A stretch of DNA of 64,000 nt from an uncultured Gammaproteobacteria bacterium (GCA_913057955.1 CAJXOB010000003.1:1-64000); one strand, 5' to 3'. Numbered from the stretch's first letter, positions 1-8,607 are shown. Numbers and translations: made by a program. Notes: generated from the sequence alone by a model not told the origin.

Positions 1-7
1 ATTAAAA

Positions 8-484
8 ATGAATACTACTATTGACAGTAAAGATTTAAGCATTTTATCTATTCTTCAGAGCAAGGGAAGAATGGCTATTTCAGAGTTAGCAACGAAATTG
101 AATATGTCAGATACGCCTTGCCTTAGAAGGGTTAAGAAACTTGAAGAGGCTGGTGTAATTAGTGGTTATAGTGCAAATATAAATCCAGAAGCGATGGGCT
201 TTAATGCAATGGTCTATGTCTTTATAAGGCTAACTGAGAATTCAAATATCAGCGCTGATTTATTTGAAAATGCAATGAAAAAATTACCAGAAGTGCTTGA
301 GTGCTCTGTCATAACTGGCTCACATGATTATCTCTTAAAGATTATTGCAAATGATTTACTTGGTTATGAAAGTTTTGTTAAAAAATCGCTTGGTAGTTTG
401 ACGTGTATTGCCAGTATTGAATCAACGGTAGTATTAAAGCAGACATTTGTTAGAGGTGAGCTTCCAATAGAGATAATAAATTAA
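8..484 (+). CDS. Lrp/AsnC family transcriptional regulator
   Basis: A 158-residue protein with the two-part Lrp/AsnC layout. An N-terminal winged helix-turn-helix covers about residues 8-55 (LSILQSKGRMAISELATKLN, then CLRRVKKLEEAGVISGY). A C-terminal RAM-type ligand-binding and oligomerisation domain follows (about 65-150, including VLECSVITGSHDYLLKI). The length is normal for the family. Such proteins usually sense amino acids and control their metabolism; the effector here cannot be read from sequence. Only seven bases precede the ATG, so the promoter lies outside the window. Three very small ORFs follow directly on the same strand and may be co-transcribed. Confidence 0.93.
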   Translation: MNTTIDSKDLSILSILQSKGRMAISELATKLNMSDTPCLRRVKKLEEAGVISGYSANINPEAMGFNAMVYVFIRLTENSNISADLFENAMKKLPEVLECSVITGSHDYLLKIIANDLLGYESFVKKSLGSLTCIASIESTVVLKQTFVRGELPIEIIN

Positions 485-509
485 TGAGAAAACTAAGAGA
501 GGAGATAAA

Positions 510-683
510 ATGGAAATACAACAACTAGAACCACGCTTAGAAAATATGCAGGAAGAATATGTAAAGGCTCAAAAATTTAAAGAATATGTTCAAGGTATCT
601 TCATAGAGAATAACTCCCAAGAGGATTTTAAAAGAAGAGTTGATGCAATCTTTAATGAGACATTTAAGGATGCGCGTTTATGA
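510..683 (+). CDS. hypothetical small protein (57 aa)
   Basis: This ORF is too short for the supplied track. It begins with ATG at 510 after a good ribosome binding site (GGAG at 501-504, 5-nt spacing) and encodes MEIQQLEPRLENMQEEYVKA and so on, ending KDARL. The product is charged, probably helical, and has no signal peptide or membrane segment. Its stop overlaps the start of the next small ORF (ATGA), which supports real, coupled translation. I do not recognise the family. It follows the Lrp-type regulator by 25 bases and may be in its transcript. Confidence 0.6.
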   Translation: MEIQQLEPRLENMQEEYVKAQKFKEYVQGIFIENNSQEDFKRRVDAIFNETFKDARL

Positions 684-841
684 CACTTGCCAAATATAAT
701 ACAAAAAATGGCTCTCCAAATGATAGGCGAAAGAGAAAGAGAGTTTTAGAGCAGGAGTTAGAAGAACTGCGTATTAAGAGTCGCAGTGATAAAGACCTTC
801 ATCAAGAGTTTGATATTCTTGAAGATGAAGAGAGTGAGTAA
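680..841 (+). CDS. hypothetical small basic/acidic protein (53 aa)
   Basis: The ATG at 680 overlaps the stop of the preceding 57-residue ORF in an ATGA arrangement. The protein (MTLAKYNTKNGSPNDRRKRK...) has a basic segment (DRRKRKRVLEQ) followed by an acidic C-terminus ending EDEESE. A short charged helix of this kind could bind nucleic acid or a partner protein, but no family is recognised. It is unlikely to be chance because the overlap, the spacing and the codon use resemble the neighbouring genes. Confidence 0.55.
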   Translation: MTLAKYNTKNGSPNDRRKRKRVLEQELEELRIKSRSDKDLHQEFDILEDEESE

Positions 842-917
842 AAATAACTTTTACCTCTTTCTCTGGAGTCTATTTAACGTAATAATTAGTGTTGTCTTTT
901 TGGCTTTAATCTTCTAG
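825..917 (+). CDS. putative single-pass membrane micropeptide (30 aa)
   Basis: This ORF overlaps the end of the 53-residue ORF in another frame and encodes MKRVSKNNFYLFLWSLFNVI followed by a hydrophobic stretch ending ALIF. A positively charged N-terminus before about 20 hydrophobic residues is the usual layout of a one-helix membrane peptide with its N-terminus inside. A GTG at 834 is an alternative start. The ORF is short enough that chance cannot be excluded, so the call is tentative. No function is assigned. Confidence 0.35.
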   Translation: MKRVSKNNFYLFLWSLFNVIISVVFLALIF

Positions 918-961
918 TCAAATTATATTGAGTATGAGGTAGTAATAATTTTTTCTTAATA

Positions 962-1672
962 CTAATTTATAGCAGTTACTAATCCACAACTTTGATTTGC
1001 TGGAACCGATACTTTTATTTTTTTCGGCATGCTTAACTTTAAATTGTTTACATTTTTAATAAATGTTTGTTGATCAAAGGATTCCCTAACCATTGTGTTA
1101 AACTTCTTCTCTTCGCCAATGGTACTAACTGATAATCCGTTGTAATCATGTGCTGGATATACTTCCGTAGTATCTGGAAATTTAAAAAGCTTATGAATTG
1201 ATTCATAAAGAGTTATGGCTGAACCTCCTTGAAAATCACATCTTCCAGTACTTCTTATAAATAAAGCATCACCAGTGAGGACCTTATTACCAATCTTATA
1301 AGACATGCACCCTATGGTGTGCCCTGGCGTTTCTATTGCAGTAATCTCATAATTACCAATCGAAAGAATGTGGCCTTCACCAGCCATAATGTCTGAACAT
1401 GCTTCTGCGTCAACATTCTCCATGCCGATAACAATTTTAGCTTTAGGATAGAATTTTTTTAGAGGGCATGCGCTGGTTATATGGTCAGCATGGATATGTG
1501 TTTCAATAATAAATTTTAAGTCTAGATCTAGCTCTTTTAGCAAAGCTGTATCTCTATCAATCATGATGTCTACGGCATCAACAATTGCAGCTTCTCTAGA
1601 ATCACTGTCTGCTATAAGATAGGTATAAGTACAACTTTCTCTTTCAAATAGTTGTTTGAAAATTAAACTCAT
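962..1672 (-). CDS. persulfide dioxygenase, ETHE1-type MBL-fold
   Basis: A 236-residue metallo-beta-lactamase-fold enzyme. The iron-site motif THIHADHIT is at about residues 57-65, followed by GHTIGCMSY, GDALFIRSTGRCDFQGGS and PAHDYNG. The GDALFIRSTGRCDFQGG block is the hallmark separating ETHE1-like persulfide dioxygenases from glyoxalase II. The reaction oxidises glutathione persulfide to sulfite in the cytoplasm. No rhodanese domain is fused. It follows nagB on the same strand by 39 bases but has no metabolic link to amino sugars, so the tandem position may be incidental. It fits a sulfur-metabolising organism. Confidence 0.9.
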   Translation of the reverse strand: MSLIFKQLFERESCTYTYLIADSDSREAAIVDAVDIMIDRDTALLKELDLDLKFIIETHIHADHITSACPLKKFYPKAKIVIGMENVDAEACSDIMAGEGHILSIGNYEITAIETPGHTIGCMSYKIGNKVLTGDALFIRSTGRCDFQGGSAITLYESIHKLFKFPDTTEVYPAHDYNGLSVSTIGEEKKFNTMVRESFDQQTFIKNVNNLKLSMPKKIKVSVPANQSCGLVTAIN

Positions 1673-1711
1673 ATTAGTAAACTCATTAAATTATTAAATA
1701 AATATTAACAC

Positions 1712-2491
1712 TCAACGCATAAATTTAAGGTGCATTTTTTCAGCGTGTTTATAGTAATCATACAACTTTAGATCAAATGCTGCAAGATTATCTAAAACAA
1801 TAACAACATTTTGATGATTTTGAAGGATGCTTCCAGGACAGAAAGATGATATAGGCCCCTCAACCAAATCTGCAACTGCCTTGCTTTTGTGTTTACCTAG
1901 GCCAATGAGAATAATATTGTCAGCATCCATAATTGTTCCAATACCCATGGTCACCGCAATGGATGGTTGAAACTCATTATCATTAAAGAAGCGCGCATTG
2001 TTTAAAATCGTATTCTCAGTTAGCGTTTTTACTCTGGTCCTTGAGCTAAGGCTAGAAGTAGGTTCATTAAAGCCAATATGCCCATTACTACCTAGACCTA
2101 ATAATTGAAGGTCTACACCACCAATCGATTTAATCTTAGACTCATAATTTTCACAACAAAGCTCATAATCCGTATTAAAACACTCAGGAATATAAGTATT
2201 TTTTTTATCAATATCAATATGATTAAATAGTTTATTGTTCATATAATGACGATAGCTTTGAGTATGGCCTGGCTTTAAGCCAATGTACTCATCCAAATTA
2301 AAAGTAGTAGTATTTTTAAAAGTTAAGCCATTAGAGCGATACTTCCTAATTAATGCCTCATAAGTTAAAAGAACTGAGCTTCCAGTTGCAAGTCCAAGAG
2401 TAACATTTTCTTTTTCGACAATAAAATTTTCAATAAATTCTGCAGCAAAATTGCTCGCCTCATTTTCATTTGGAAGAATAACGATTCTCAT
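1712..2491 (-). CDS. nagB: glucosamine-6-phosphate deaminase NagB
   Basis: A 259-residue enzyme converting glucosamine-6-phosphate to fructose-6-phosphate and ammonium. Family landmarks are LGLATGSS near residue 33 (phosphate loop), FNLDEYIGL, and LGLGSNGHIGFNEP at about residues 131-144, which contains the catalytic Asn-Gly-His region. The length matches short bacterial NagB proteins. Its start overlaps the nagA stop by four bases, so translation is probably coupled in a gntR-nagA-nagB operon. The product would feed glycolysis genes found later in the window. Confidence 0.96.
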   Translation of the reverse strand: MRIVILPNENEASNFAAEFIENFIVEKENVTLGLATGSSVLLTYEALIRKYRSNGLTFKNTTTFNLDEYIGLKPGHTQSYRHYMNNKLFNHIDIDKKNTYIPECFNTDYELCCENYESKIKSIGGVDLQLLGLGSNGHIGFNEPTSSLSSRTRVKTLTENTILNNARFFNDNEFQPSIAVTMGIGTIMDADNIILIGLGKHKSKAVADLVEGPISSFCPGSILQNHQNVVIVLDNLAAFDLKLYDYYKHAEKMHLKFMR

Positions 2492-3636
2492 AGCGTTGCT
2501 TGTTTTAGATGTTTTCCAGCAACCCAGACATTTTGAATATTAAAGTCAAGGTCAAAGTGAGCAAGGTCAGCTCGATAACCTGATTTCAATGAACCAAGAT
2601 AACTTCCAACACCTAGGTATTCTGCAGGATAACGTGTTGCCATTTCAATAGCTTCATTTAATGGGATATTACAACTAATATAGGCATTCTTAATGGCATC
2701 AATCTGTGTTATTGAGGAACCAGCTAATTTACCTTCTGAATTAATAAGACGTCCATTGGATTCGCTCACTACTTCATCATAAAGCTCAAAAGAAGGCTCA
2801 CCATGATTAATTGTAGCCATAGAATCTGAAACAAAAAATAGCTTGCCTTTAGGTTTTTGATTGTAAGACATCTCAATTAATGATGGATGAACATGATGCA
2901 GGTCAGCAATAATACTTGCCGAGGTATTATCAAAATTTAATGCTGAACCAACAACACCAGGTTCACGTGCTGAGATTTGCCCCATCGCGTTAAACAGATG
3001 TGTAAAGCCATCAAGACCATATTTAATTGCCTCTTCTAGCTGATCATAGTTCGCATCAGTATGGCCCGCTAGAATTTTAAAGCCAAGTGATTTCAGATGC
3101 TTTAACTGTTTGATAGAGATGCATTCTGGAGCTAATGTAAGCATCATTGGAAAGCCTTCTAGGCTTTCAAATAAGTTTAAATAATCATTATTTATTGTGT
3201 TGATATATTGCTTTTGATGAACCCCTCGATATTTAACATTAAAGAAAGGACCTTCAATATGAAGCCCTAAAAGGGATTTGTTATTATTAACCTCATTAGA
3301 TATTGTTGAAGCACATCTTTTAAGAACATTCAATGAGTCACTAATAACAGTTGGCATCATGCTGGTTGTGCCAAAGTGCTGATGAGCTTTTATTATTTCA
3401 TCTAAGCTTTCTTTATCAGGCGAGTTATTAAACAATTTTCCACCACCACCGTTTACCTGAAGATCAATAAATCCTGGAGAGAGAATGCCACCATTTAATT
3501 TTTGAATTTTGAAGCTATCTTGAACAGCATTCTCATTAACGATATCAATAATTTTTTCACCATCAATTAGAAGTGCTTTATGATCAAATAGTTTATTATC
3601 AGAAAAGATTTTAGCGCCTAAGATTGCTTGTTTCAT
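2488..3636 (-). CDS. nagA: N-acetylglucosamine-6-phosphate deacetylase NagA
   Basis: A 382-residue amidohydrolase removing acetate from GlcNAc-6-phosphate. Visible features are GGILSPGFIDLQVNGGGG near residue 50, LGLHIEGPFF (metal-binding Glu), LAGHTDANYDQ, GFTHLFNAM (metal-binding His) and FVSDSMA (catalytic Asp). Length and motif order are typical. It overlaps both neighbours by four bases, to gntR upstream and nagB downstream. Its substrate needs a GlcNAc kinase or PTS transporter, and neither is encoded in the window. Confidence 0.96.
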   Translation of the reverse strand: MKQAILGAKIFSDNKLFDHKALLIDGEKIIDIVNENAVQDSFKIQKLNGGILSPGFIDLQVNGGGGKLFNNSPDKESLDEIIKAHQHFGTTSMMPTVISDSLNVLKRCASTISNEVNNNKSLLGLHIEGPFFNVKYRGVHQKQYINTINNDYLNLFESLEGFPMMLTLAPECISIKQLKHLKSLGFKILAGHTDANYDQLEEAIKYGLDGFTHLFNAMGQISAREPGVVGSALNFDNTSASIIADLHHVHPSLIEMSYNQKPKGKLFFVSDSMATINHGEPSFELYDEVVSESNGRLINSEGKLAGSSITQIDAIKNAYISCNIPLNEAIEMATRYPAEYLGVGSYLGSLKSGYRADLAHFDLDFNIQNVWVAGKHLKQATL

Positions 3637-4385
3637 CCTAGCTCCACCACATAGTCATAGCGATCACCACGATAATAAGATTGAGTATATTCAACAACCC
3701 TCCCACTAGAATCCTTGCCTCTTCTTTCCACAAACAATACTGCACTTCCTGGCTTGATTTCAAGTTTATCTGACAGATTATCATCTGCAATGATGGCATG
3801 AATGTTTTGTTTTGCAGTAACTGGATTCATATTCTTGGATTCAAGAAGTTCATAAAGCGAATCATCAATTGCAGAGGTTATAGATATGATTGCTGCAGGC
3901 ATAACAGCAATTTCATAAAGCAATGGCTCATTAACTAAATACCTAACTCTATTAAGACGATGCACATATTCATCCTCATCTAAATTTAAAATCAAAGCTT
4001 CTTTAGCGCTTGCTTTACCTTCTTCACGCAAGATGGTTCTAGAGTAAGATTCCAGACCTCTTTTTTTCATATCAGCTGTGAAGCTATTAAGCGATGAAAG
4101 GCTCTTATGAAGAACTAGATCAACACTTTCAGCAACAACTGTTCCAGCGCCTTGACGTTTATTTAATAGGCCTAATTCAACAAGCTGATCAATTGCCTTA
4201 CGAACGGTAATTCTAGACATATTAAGCTTAGATGCCAATTCCCTCTCTGGCATTAAAGCATCTCCAGGGGCTAAAAGACCTTGTTGAATTGCTCTATTAA
4301 GTGATCTAGATAATTGTTTATATAGTGATTCTGGCCTGTCATTAGAAGGCATTAAAAAATTAATCAGATTGTTGATATCATCCAT
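3633..4385 (-). CDS. GntR-family regulator (HutC/NagR type, UTRA domain)
   Basis: A 250-residue repressor-type protein. An N-terminal winged helix (about 15-85) contains GDALMPERELASKLNMSRIT and VRKAIDQLVELGLL, typical of GntR. A C-terminal UTRA effector domain (about 100-245) ends with GSAVLFVERRGKDSSGRVVEYTQ-like sequence. Members next to nagA/nagB (NagR, DasR) usually sense glucosamine-6-phosphate or GlcNAc-6-phosphate. It is the first gene of the gntR-nagA-nagB operon and is divergent from the hexosaminidase-transporter operon. Matching 17-bp sites beside both promoters (4407-4423 and 4623-4639) are its likely operators. Confidence 0.92.
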   Translation of the reverse strand: MDDINNLINFLMPSNDRPESLYKQLSRSLNRAIQQGLLAPGDALMPERELASKLNMSRITVRKAIDQLVELGLLNKRQGAGTVVAESVDLVLHKSLSSLNSFTADMKKRGLESYSRTILREEGKASAKEALILNLDEDEYVHRLNRVRYLVNEPLLYEIAVMPAAIISITSAIDDSLYELLESKNMNPVTAKQNIHAIIADDNLSDKLEIKPGSAVLFVERRGKDSSGRVVEYTQSYYRGDRYDYVVELG

Positions 4386-4406
4386 CGGATTGAAATGAAA
4401 TATAAT

Positions 4407-4423
4407 ATTGGTATTAAATTGGT
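4407..4423 (-). promoter_or_regulatory. putative GntR operator, nag side
   Basis: Read on the minus strand this is ACCAATTTAATACCAAT, a perfect ACCAAT direct repeat with an 11-bp period. It lies three bases past the minus-strand -10 candidate TATAAT (4427-4432), where a bound repressor would block initiation. A near copy (15 of 17 identical) sits at the same relative place by the divergent promoter. Assignment to the adjacent GntR protein is inference. Confidence 0.5.
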
Positions 4424-4426
4424 TCT

Positions 4427-4455
4427 ATTATATTCTATCTTAATTTAAAAAGTAA
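4427..4455 (-). promoter_or_regulatory. putative promoter of gntR-nagA-nagB
   Basis: On the minus strand a perfect -10 hexamer TATAAT (4427-4432) is preceded, at 17-nt spacing, by a weak -35 (TTACTT, 4450-4455). It is followed at once by the candidate operator. The weak -35 lowers confidence. Confidence 0.4.
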
Positions 4456-4591
4456 ATTTTTTATAATAAATCCAATACTGATTGAAAAAACTAAATTTTT
4501 TTTCTTTTTTTCTTTAATAGCTGACTTATAGACATATTTACACGATTACTAGTATTTAAATAATTACTAATTGTGGAAATTATAAAACTTA

Positions 4592-4622
4592 TTCACTTTT
4601 TAATAAATACCTGTTATATAAT
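4592..4622 (+). promoter_or_regulatory. putative promoter of the hexosaminidase-transporter operon
   Basis: A perfect TATAAT at 4617-4622 lies about 100 bases before the gene start. The -35 is not clear; TTCACT at 4592-4597 is the best candidate, with a long 19-nt spacer. The candidate operator starts one base past the -10. The rest of the 334-base gap (4386-4719) is AT-rich with no gene seen. Confidence 0.4.
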
Positions 4623-4639
4623 ACCATTTTATTACCAAT
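4623..4639 (+). promoter_or_regulatory. putative GntR operator, hexosaminidase side
   Basis: ACCATTTTATTACCAAT matches the nag-side site at 15 of 17 positions and is in the opposite orientation, so each copy points away from its own -10 box. This mirrored arrangement around a divergent promoter pair suggests common control by the adjacent GntR protein. Confidence 0.5.
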
Positions 4640-4659
4640 TTTTTAAATACACTAGTGTC

Positions 4660-4675
4660 CATACTCAGCAGTATG
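4660..4675 (+). other. small leader hairpin before hexosaminidase gene
   Basis: CATACT-CAGC-AGTATG forms a perfect 6-bp stem with a 4-nt loop in the presumed 5' leader, about 45 bases before the start codon. It lacks a U-run, so it is not a terminator. It could be an mRNA stability element or chance. Confidence 0.25.
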
Positions 4676-4719
4676 TAGTCTTTTGTTTGAGCTAATGCTA
4701 ATCAGTGAGGAGAAAGATA

Positions 4720-6711
4720 TTGAGTTCCACAGAATTTTCTTTGAAAACATCTATAAATTCAGATAATTACTTTTGCTCAACGCTAATTAATAACTCTAAT
4801 GAGTCAATTGAGAATTTTATGTTCTGTTTCAGTGTGCTTGCGCCCATTAAGGCTATTGAAAATTGCAGTATTTTTAATAGTGTTGGTGGTTATACAGAGT
4901 TGACGCACCTTAAAGAGTTTTCTTTGAAACCAGGTGAGGAATGGAATTTCAAATATGCCTACAATGAATCTAGACATAAACCAATGAATCATAGATGGGC
5001 CCCTCAGGGCGCTTTTTTAAAAAATAATATCGATGAAATAATTGATCTTGAGATGATTGATTTGGATCTTAAAAGAATCTCCTCCGTGGCATCAATACCC
5101 AATTTTACGGGTAATAAGTTAAATCATGAATCACTAAGATTGGTGCCACATCCTTACTCCTGGAAATCTAGTGCAGGTGTTTGCAACTTATGTGTGCCTA
5201 TTAATGTAGTATTTAATGATAGTGAGATAATCAATAATGCCTATAAATCAGCCTCTGAATTAGGCAGTCGATTAAATCTTAATCTTTTTTCTGGTCATGT
5301 GAATGAAGAGAATGAAAAAGCATCCACCTCTGTAAAGCTTAAACTTCAAAGCCTTACAAGTGAATCTTCATATCAAATTACTATCACCAGTGACGATATC
5401 GAAATTACTGCTGGAGATGAGTCGGGTTTTTATTATGGCCTTATTTCTTTGATGCAATTAAATCAAACATATCATCAATTAATTCCATGTGGCTCTATCG
5501 TTGATAAGCCTCGATTTAGTTGGAGAGGCCAGCATTTGGATACTGTTAGACATTTTTATTCAGTAGATAGTTTATTAAAATTACTTGATTTGATGAGCCT
5601 CTTTAAGCTTAATAAGTTTCATTGGCATGGGGCAGATGATGAGGCCTTTCGTTTCAAATTTGATAGAAACACCGAAGTTGCAACTGCAACTTCTAAAAGA
5701 GGAAATAATTTGTTAGTACCGCCTGTTTTTGGCTCTGGACCAGATGCAACTGGTGGTTGTTATGATAGAGAAGATATGCATAAAGTTATCAATAGGGCAT
5801 CTGCTAACTTTATTGAAGTAATGCCTGAGTTTGACTTACCTGGCCATAATATGGCTTTAATTAATCTCTTCCCAGGTCTACGGGACCCTGAAGACCAAAG
5901 TTGTGAAGTCTCAGTGCAAGGCTACTCAGAAAATACACTGAACCCAGCAATGCCAGAAACATTTTCGCTTGTTGAATCTTTAATTGATGACTTATGTGAC
6001 ATGTTTCCAGGTGATTATATTCATTTGGGAGGTGATGAGGTTGCACCAGAATCGTGGACAAAATCTCCTGCAATTGATGTATTAAAGGCAAAACATAGGC
6101 TTAATAATGGAAAAGATGTTGCTTCATGGTTTATTAATAAGCTTTCTAAGAGAGTAGAGCTTAATAATAAAAAAACGGCCTCTTGGCAGGAGGCAGAAGA
6201 TGGTCACCACCATGATGATAAGTCAGAAAAGCTATTATTTTCTTGGCAGGACCTGGAGTCTGGTTTTAATTTAGCAAGAGAAGGTTATAAAGTCGTCTTA
6301 TGCCCTGCTGAGCACATTTATTTTGATATGGCTCAGAGTAGAAATTATGCCGATCGTGGGGCAAATTGGGCAGCAGTAATACCTTTTGAGAAGGTTGTTG
6401 ATTGGCCTATTATTCCTAACAGTGAGCCAGAACTTGAGGCCAATATCCAAGGAATTCAAGGACATCTTTGGTGCGAAACGATTCTTAAGGATAGCGAAAT
6501 GGAATCAATGCTATGCCCAAGAATTCTTGGGCTTGCAGAAAGCGGCTGGTCGAATGAATCAAACAGACGAAAAGGCTCTGAGTTGGGTGATTTAGCTGAA
6601 ACTAGCTATCGAGAATTGTTTGATAGAATTGAATGGGACTACTATAAAGCTGAGAATTTTGATATCATGTCCGATCCATCAACAGATAAGGAGGCTTTGG
6701 CCAGTGAGTAG
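4720..6711 (+). CDS. beta-N-acetylhexosaminidase, GH20
   Basis: A family-20 glycoside hydrolase that removes terminal GlcNAc/GalNAc by substrate-assisted catalysis. The catalytic Asp-Glu pair is visible in YIHLGGDEV at about residues 434-442, with WHGADDEAFRF and EFDLPGHN upstream as barrel motifs. The N-terminal third resembles the accessory domain of GH20 enzymes. The ORF track begins at GTG 4705, but AGGAGA at 4708-4713 is a ribosome binding site for TTG 4720, which I prefer (663 aa). No signal peptide is visible, so the enzyme is probably cytoplasmic and acts on sugars imported by the downstream ABC transporter. It overlaps the first permease gene by eight bases. Confidence 0.92.
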   Translation: MSSTEFSLKTSINSDNYFCSTLINNSNESIENFMFCFSVLAPIKAIENCSIFNSVGGYTELTHLKEFSLKPGEEWNFKYAYNESRHKPMNHRWAPQGAFLKNNIDEIIDLEMIDLDLKRISSVASIPNFTGNKLNHESLRLVPHPYSWKSSAGVCNLCVPINVVFNDSEIINNAYKSASELGSRLNLNLFSGHVNEENEKASTSVKLKLQSLTSESSYQITITSDDIEITAGDESGFYYGLISLMQLNQTYHQLIPCGSIVDKPRFSWRGQHLDTVRHFYSVDSLLKLLDLMSLFKLNKFHWHGADDEAFRFKFDRNTEVATATSKRGNNLLVPPVFGSGPDATGGCYDREDMHKVINRASANFIEVMPEFDLPGHNMALINLFPGLRDPEDQSCEVSVQGYSENTLNPAMPETFSLVESLIDDLCDMFPGDYIHLGGDEVAPESWTKSPAIDVLKAKHRLNNGKDVASWFINKLSKRVELNNKKTASWQEAEDGHHHDDKSEKLLFSWQDLESGFNLAREGYKVVLCPAEHIYFDMAQSRNYADRGANWAAVIPFEKVVDWPIIPNSEPELEANIQGIQGHLWCETILKDSEMESMLCPRILGLAESGWSNESNRRKGSELGDLAETSYRELFDRIEWDYYKAENFDIMSDPSTDKEALASE

Positions 6712-7645
6712 CTTGCTAAAAATGTTTAAACCCAAGACTAAAGCTCAAACCACTACACTTTTTGCTTGGGCTTTGATTGCGCCTGCGGCTCTAGTTATGT
6801 TTTGGATAGTTGTTTGGCCTCTGTATGAAACATTTCGGCTTTCTTTTACAAATGCAAACCTTGGTACTTTGATGAGCGGTTCAGATTATATTGGTTGGGA
6901 AAACTATGAAAAAGTACTAGGTGGGCGTAAATTTCCTGCAATTGTTGGTCGCACCTTTTATTGGATGTTTCTTTCTGTTGGTTTTAAAATGATACTAGGC
7001 CTTATTGGAGCAGCTTTGTTGGCAAGTAATATTAGAGCTCGAGGTGTCATTAGAGCATTAGTGATGCCGCCATGGATTGTTCCAATCGCAATTGGCTGCT
7101 TTGGCTGGTTATGGATGTACAACGGGCATTTTGGATTACTCTCAAATTTTGCAGAGATGGCTGGCATAACAGATGGACCATTTAGTTTTTTGGCCTATAA
7201 GCAGAGTGCGTTTTATTCAGCAGTTGTGACCGACGTTTGGATCGGAACGCCAATGGTTACTTTATTCTTTCTCGCTGCAATGCAAGGCGTGCCGAAAGAT
7301 TTATATGAAGCTGCGTATGTTGATGGCGCTTCACGTTGGTATCGCTTTAGAAGAATTACATTGCCTCAAATTATGCCTACTATAGTCTCTATGGCATTAC
7401 TTTCAGCAATTTGGACATTTAATTCATTTGAAATTATTTGGATTTTGACTGAAGGTGGCCCACGAGGTGCAACTACTACACTAATTATTGACACATTTAA
7501 GACCGCTATATTTAGCTATAAATTCGGTGCTGGCGCAACTAGGGCAGTCCTTGTTGTTCTGATATTGGGAGTTTTCTCGGTAATTTATTTAACTGTATTG
7601 GGAAGACTTAGCAAAAAATATAGCTATTCAGGAGCGCAAAAATGA
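6704..7645 (+). CDS. sugar ABC transporter permease (MalF/UgpA type)
   Basis: An inner-membrane permease of the CUT1 carbohydrate family with about six hydrophobic segments. The EAA loop LYEAAYVDGASRWYRFRRIT contacts the ATPase. The track start at 6620 lies inside the hexosaminidase gene. AAGGAGG at 6688-6694 places the true start at GTG 6704 (MSSLLKMFKPK..., 313 aa), a normal length. It overlaps the hexosaminidase by 8 bases and the next permease by 4, so all are co-translated in one operon. With the hexosaminidase it suggests import of short amino-sugar oligomers. Confidence 0.92.
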   Translation: MSSLLKMFKPKTKAQTTTLFAWALIAPAALVMFWIVVWPLYETFRLSFTNANLGTLMSGSDYIGWENYEKVLGGRKFPAIVGRTFYWMFLSVGFKMILGLIGAALLASNIRARGVIRALVMPPWIVPIAIGCFGWLWMYNGHFGLLSNFAEMAGITDGPFSFLAYKQSAFYSAVVTDVWIGTPMVTLFFLAAMQGVPKDLYEAAYVDGASRWYRFRRITLPQIMPTIVSMALLSAIWTFNSFEIIWILTEGGPRGATTTLIIDTFKTAIFSYKFGAGATRAVLVVLILGVFSVIYLTVLGRLSKKYSYSGAQK

Positions 7646-8526
7646 TGGATAAATACTCACTCCTCCACAAGATAGGAATTTATTTTTCGATCGCACTATT
7701 TTTATTATTCATGCTGCTTCCCTTTGTTGAAATGTTTATTGCATCTTTAAGGCCAATAACACACCTATTCAGCCGCCCTCAACTTGAGGTAGGTGAGACT
7801 CTAAGTTTTGTTGACTTTATGAGTAGGTTCTGGTCAGACAAAATGAGCTTTCAGGCTTATAGAGATATGTGGGTAACGGTCCCTCAATTACCGCGTTATA
7901 TATTTAATAGCGTATTTTTATCGACCGCCGTTACTTTGATTTCGCTATGTTTTGTAGTGCCTGCTGCGTATGCATATGCTCGTTTTAATTTTCGCGGCAA
8001 ATCACTTAGTCTTACTCTTTTTCTTGCAGTCAATATGTTTTCGGGTGCTGTACTTTTGATACCTTTGTATAAATTATTACGCTCTTATGGATTATTAAAT
8101 ACATACTGGGCAATGATTATTCCTGGTGTTGCATTTCTTGTGCCAACTGGAATATGGCTACTTAAGTCTTTTTTGGAAAAAATACCTTACGAGCTTGAGG
8201 AGGCTGCATTTGTTGATGGTGCATCAAGGCTTTATACATTACGAAGAGTGATCCTGCCACTTGCAGTTCCAGGCCTAGTGGTTGTGGGTGTTGCAATATT
8301 TATTGGCGCTTATGCACAGCAATTTTTATTTGCGATCACATTTAATCAAAATAGAGATTACATGCCACTTCCAGCTGGCATATTTGAGTTTATTGGATAT
8401 CAGACAGTGCTGTGGAATGAAATGATGGCAGCCAGTCTTGTAGGAATTCTGCCCGTGTTGTTAATTTTCCTGTTTATGCAGAAACATCTTATAGCAGGTT
8501 TAACTTCAGGTGCAGTAAAGGAGTGA
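7642..8526 (+). CDS. sugar ABC transporter permease (MalG/UgpE type)
   Basis: Second CUT1-family permease (294 aa), pairing with the preceding one to form the membrane channel. It has a hydrophobic N-terminal helix, several more membrane segments, and the EAA loop LEEAAFVDGASRLYTLRRVI at about residue 190. Its ATG overlaps the previous stop in an ATGA junction. The stop codon is inside a 20-bp inverted repeat (8523-8542) that separates the permease genes from the binding-protein gene. Confidence 0.93.
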   Translation: MMDKYSLLHKIGIYFSIALFLLFMLLPFVEMFIASLRPITHLFSRPQLEVGETLSFVDFMSRFWSDKMSFQAYRDMWVTVPQLPRYIFNSVFLSTAVTLISLCFVVPAAYAYARFNFRGKSLSLTLFLAVNMFSGAVLLIPLYKLLRSYGLLNTYWAMIIPGVAFLVPTGIWLLKSFLEKIPYELEEAAFVDGASRLYTLRRVILPLAVPGLVVVGVAIFIGAYAQQFLFAITFNQNRDYMPLPAGIFEFIGYQTVLWNEMMAASLVGILPVLLIFLFMQKHLIAGLTSGAVKE

Positions 8527-8542
8527 GTATTAAAATACTCAC
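8523..8542 (+). other. perfect inverted repeat between permease and binding-protein genes
   Basis: GTGAGTATT-AA-AATACTCAC includes the permease stop codon. In RNA it would form an 8-bp stem with a 4-nt loop. No U-run follows, so it is not a standard terminator. Stem-loops at such junctions can protect mRNA ends and raise binding-protein levels relative to the permeases; here that is inference. Confidence 0.45.
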
Positions 8543-8607
8543 ATAAAGTGTTGCTAGATATTTAGTTCAATCTGGTAACTTGATGTTACAAAATAAAGGA
8601 GAAATAA

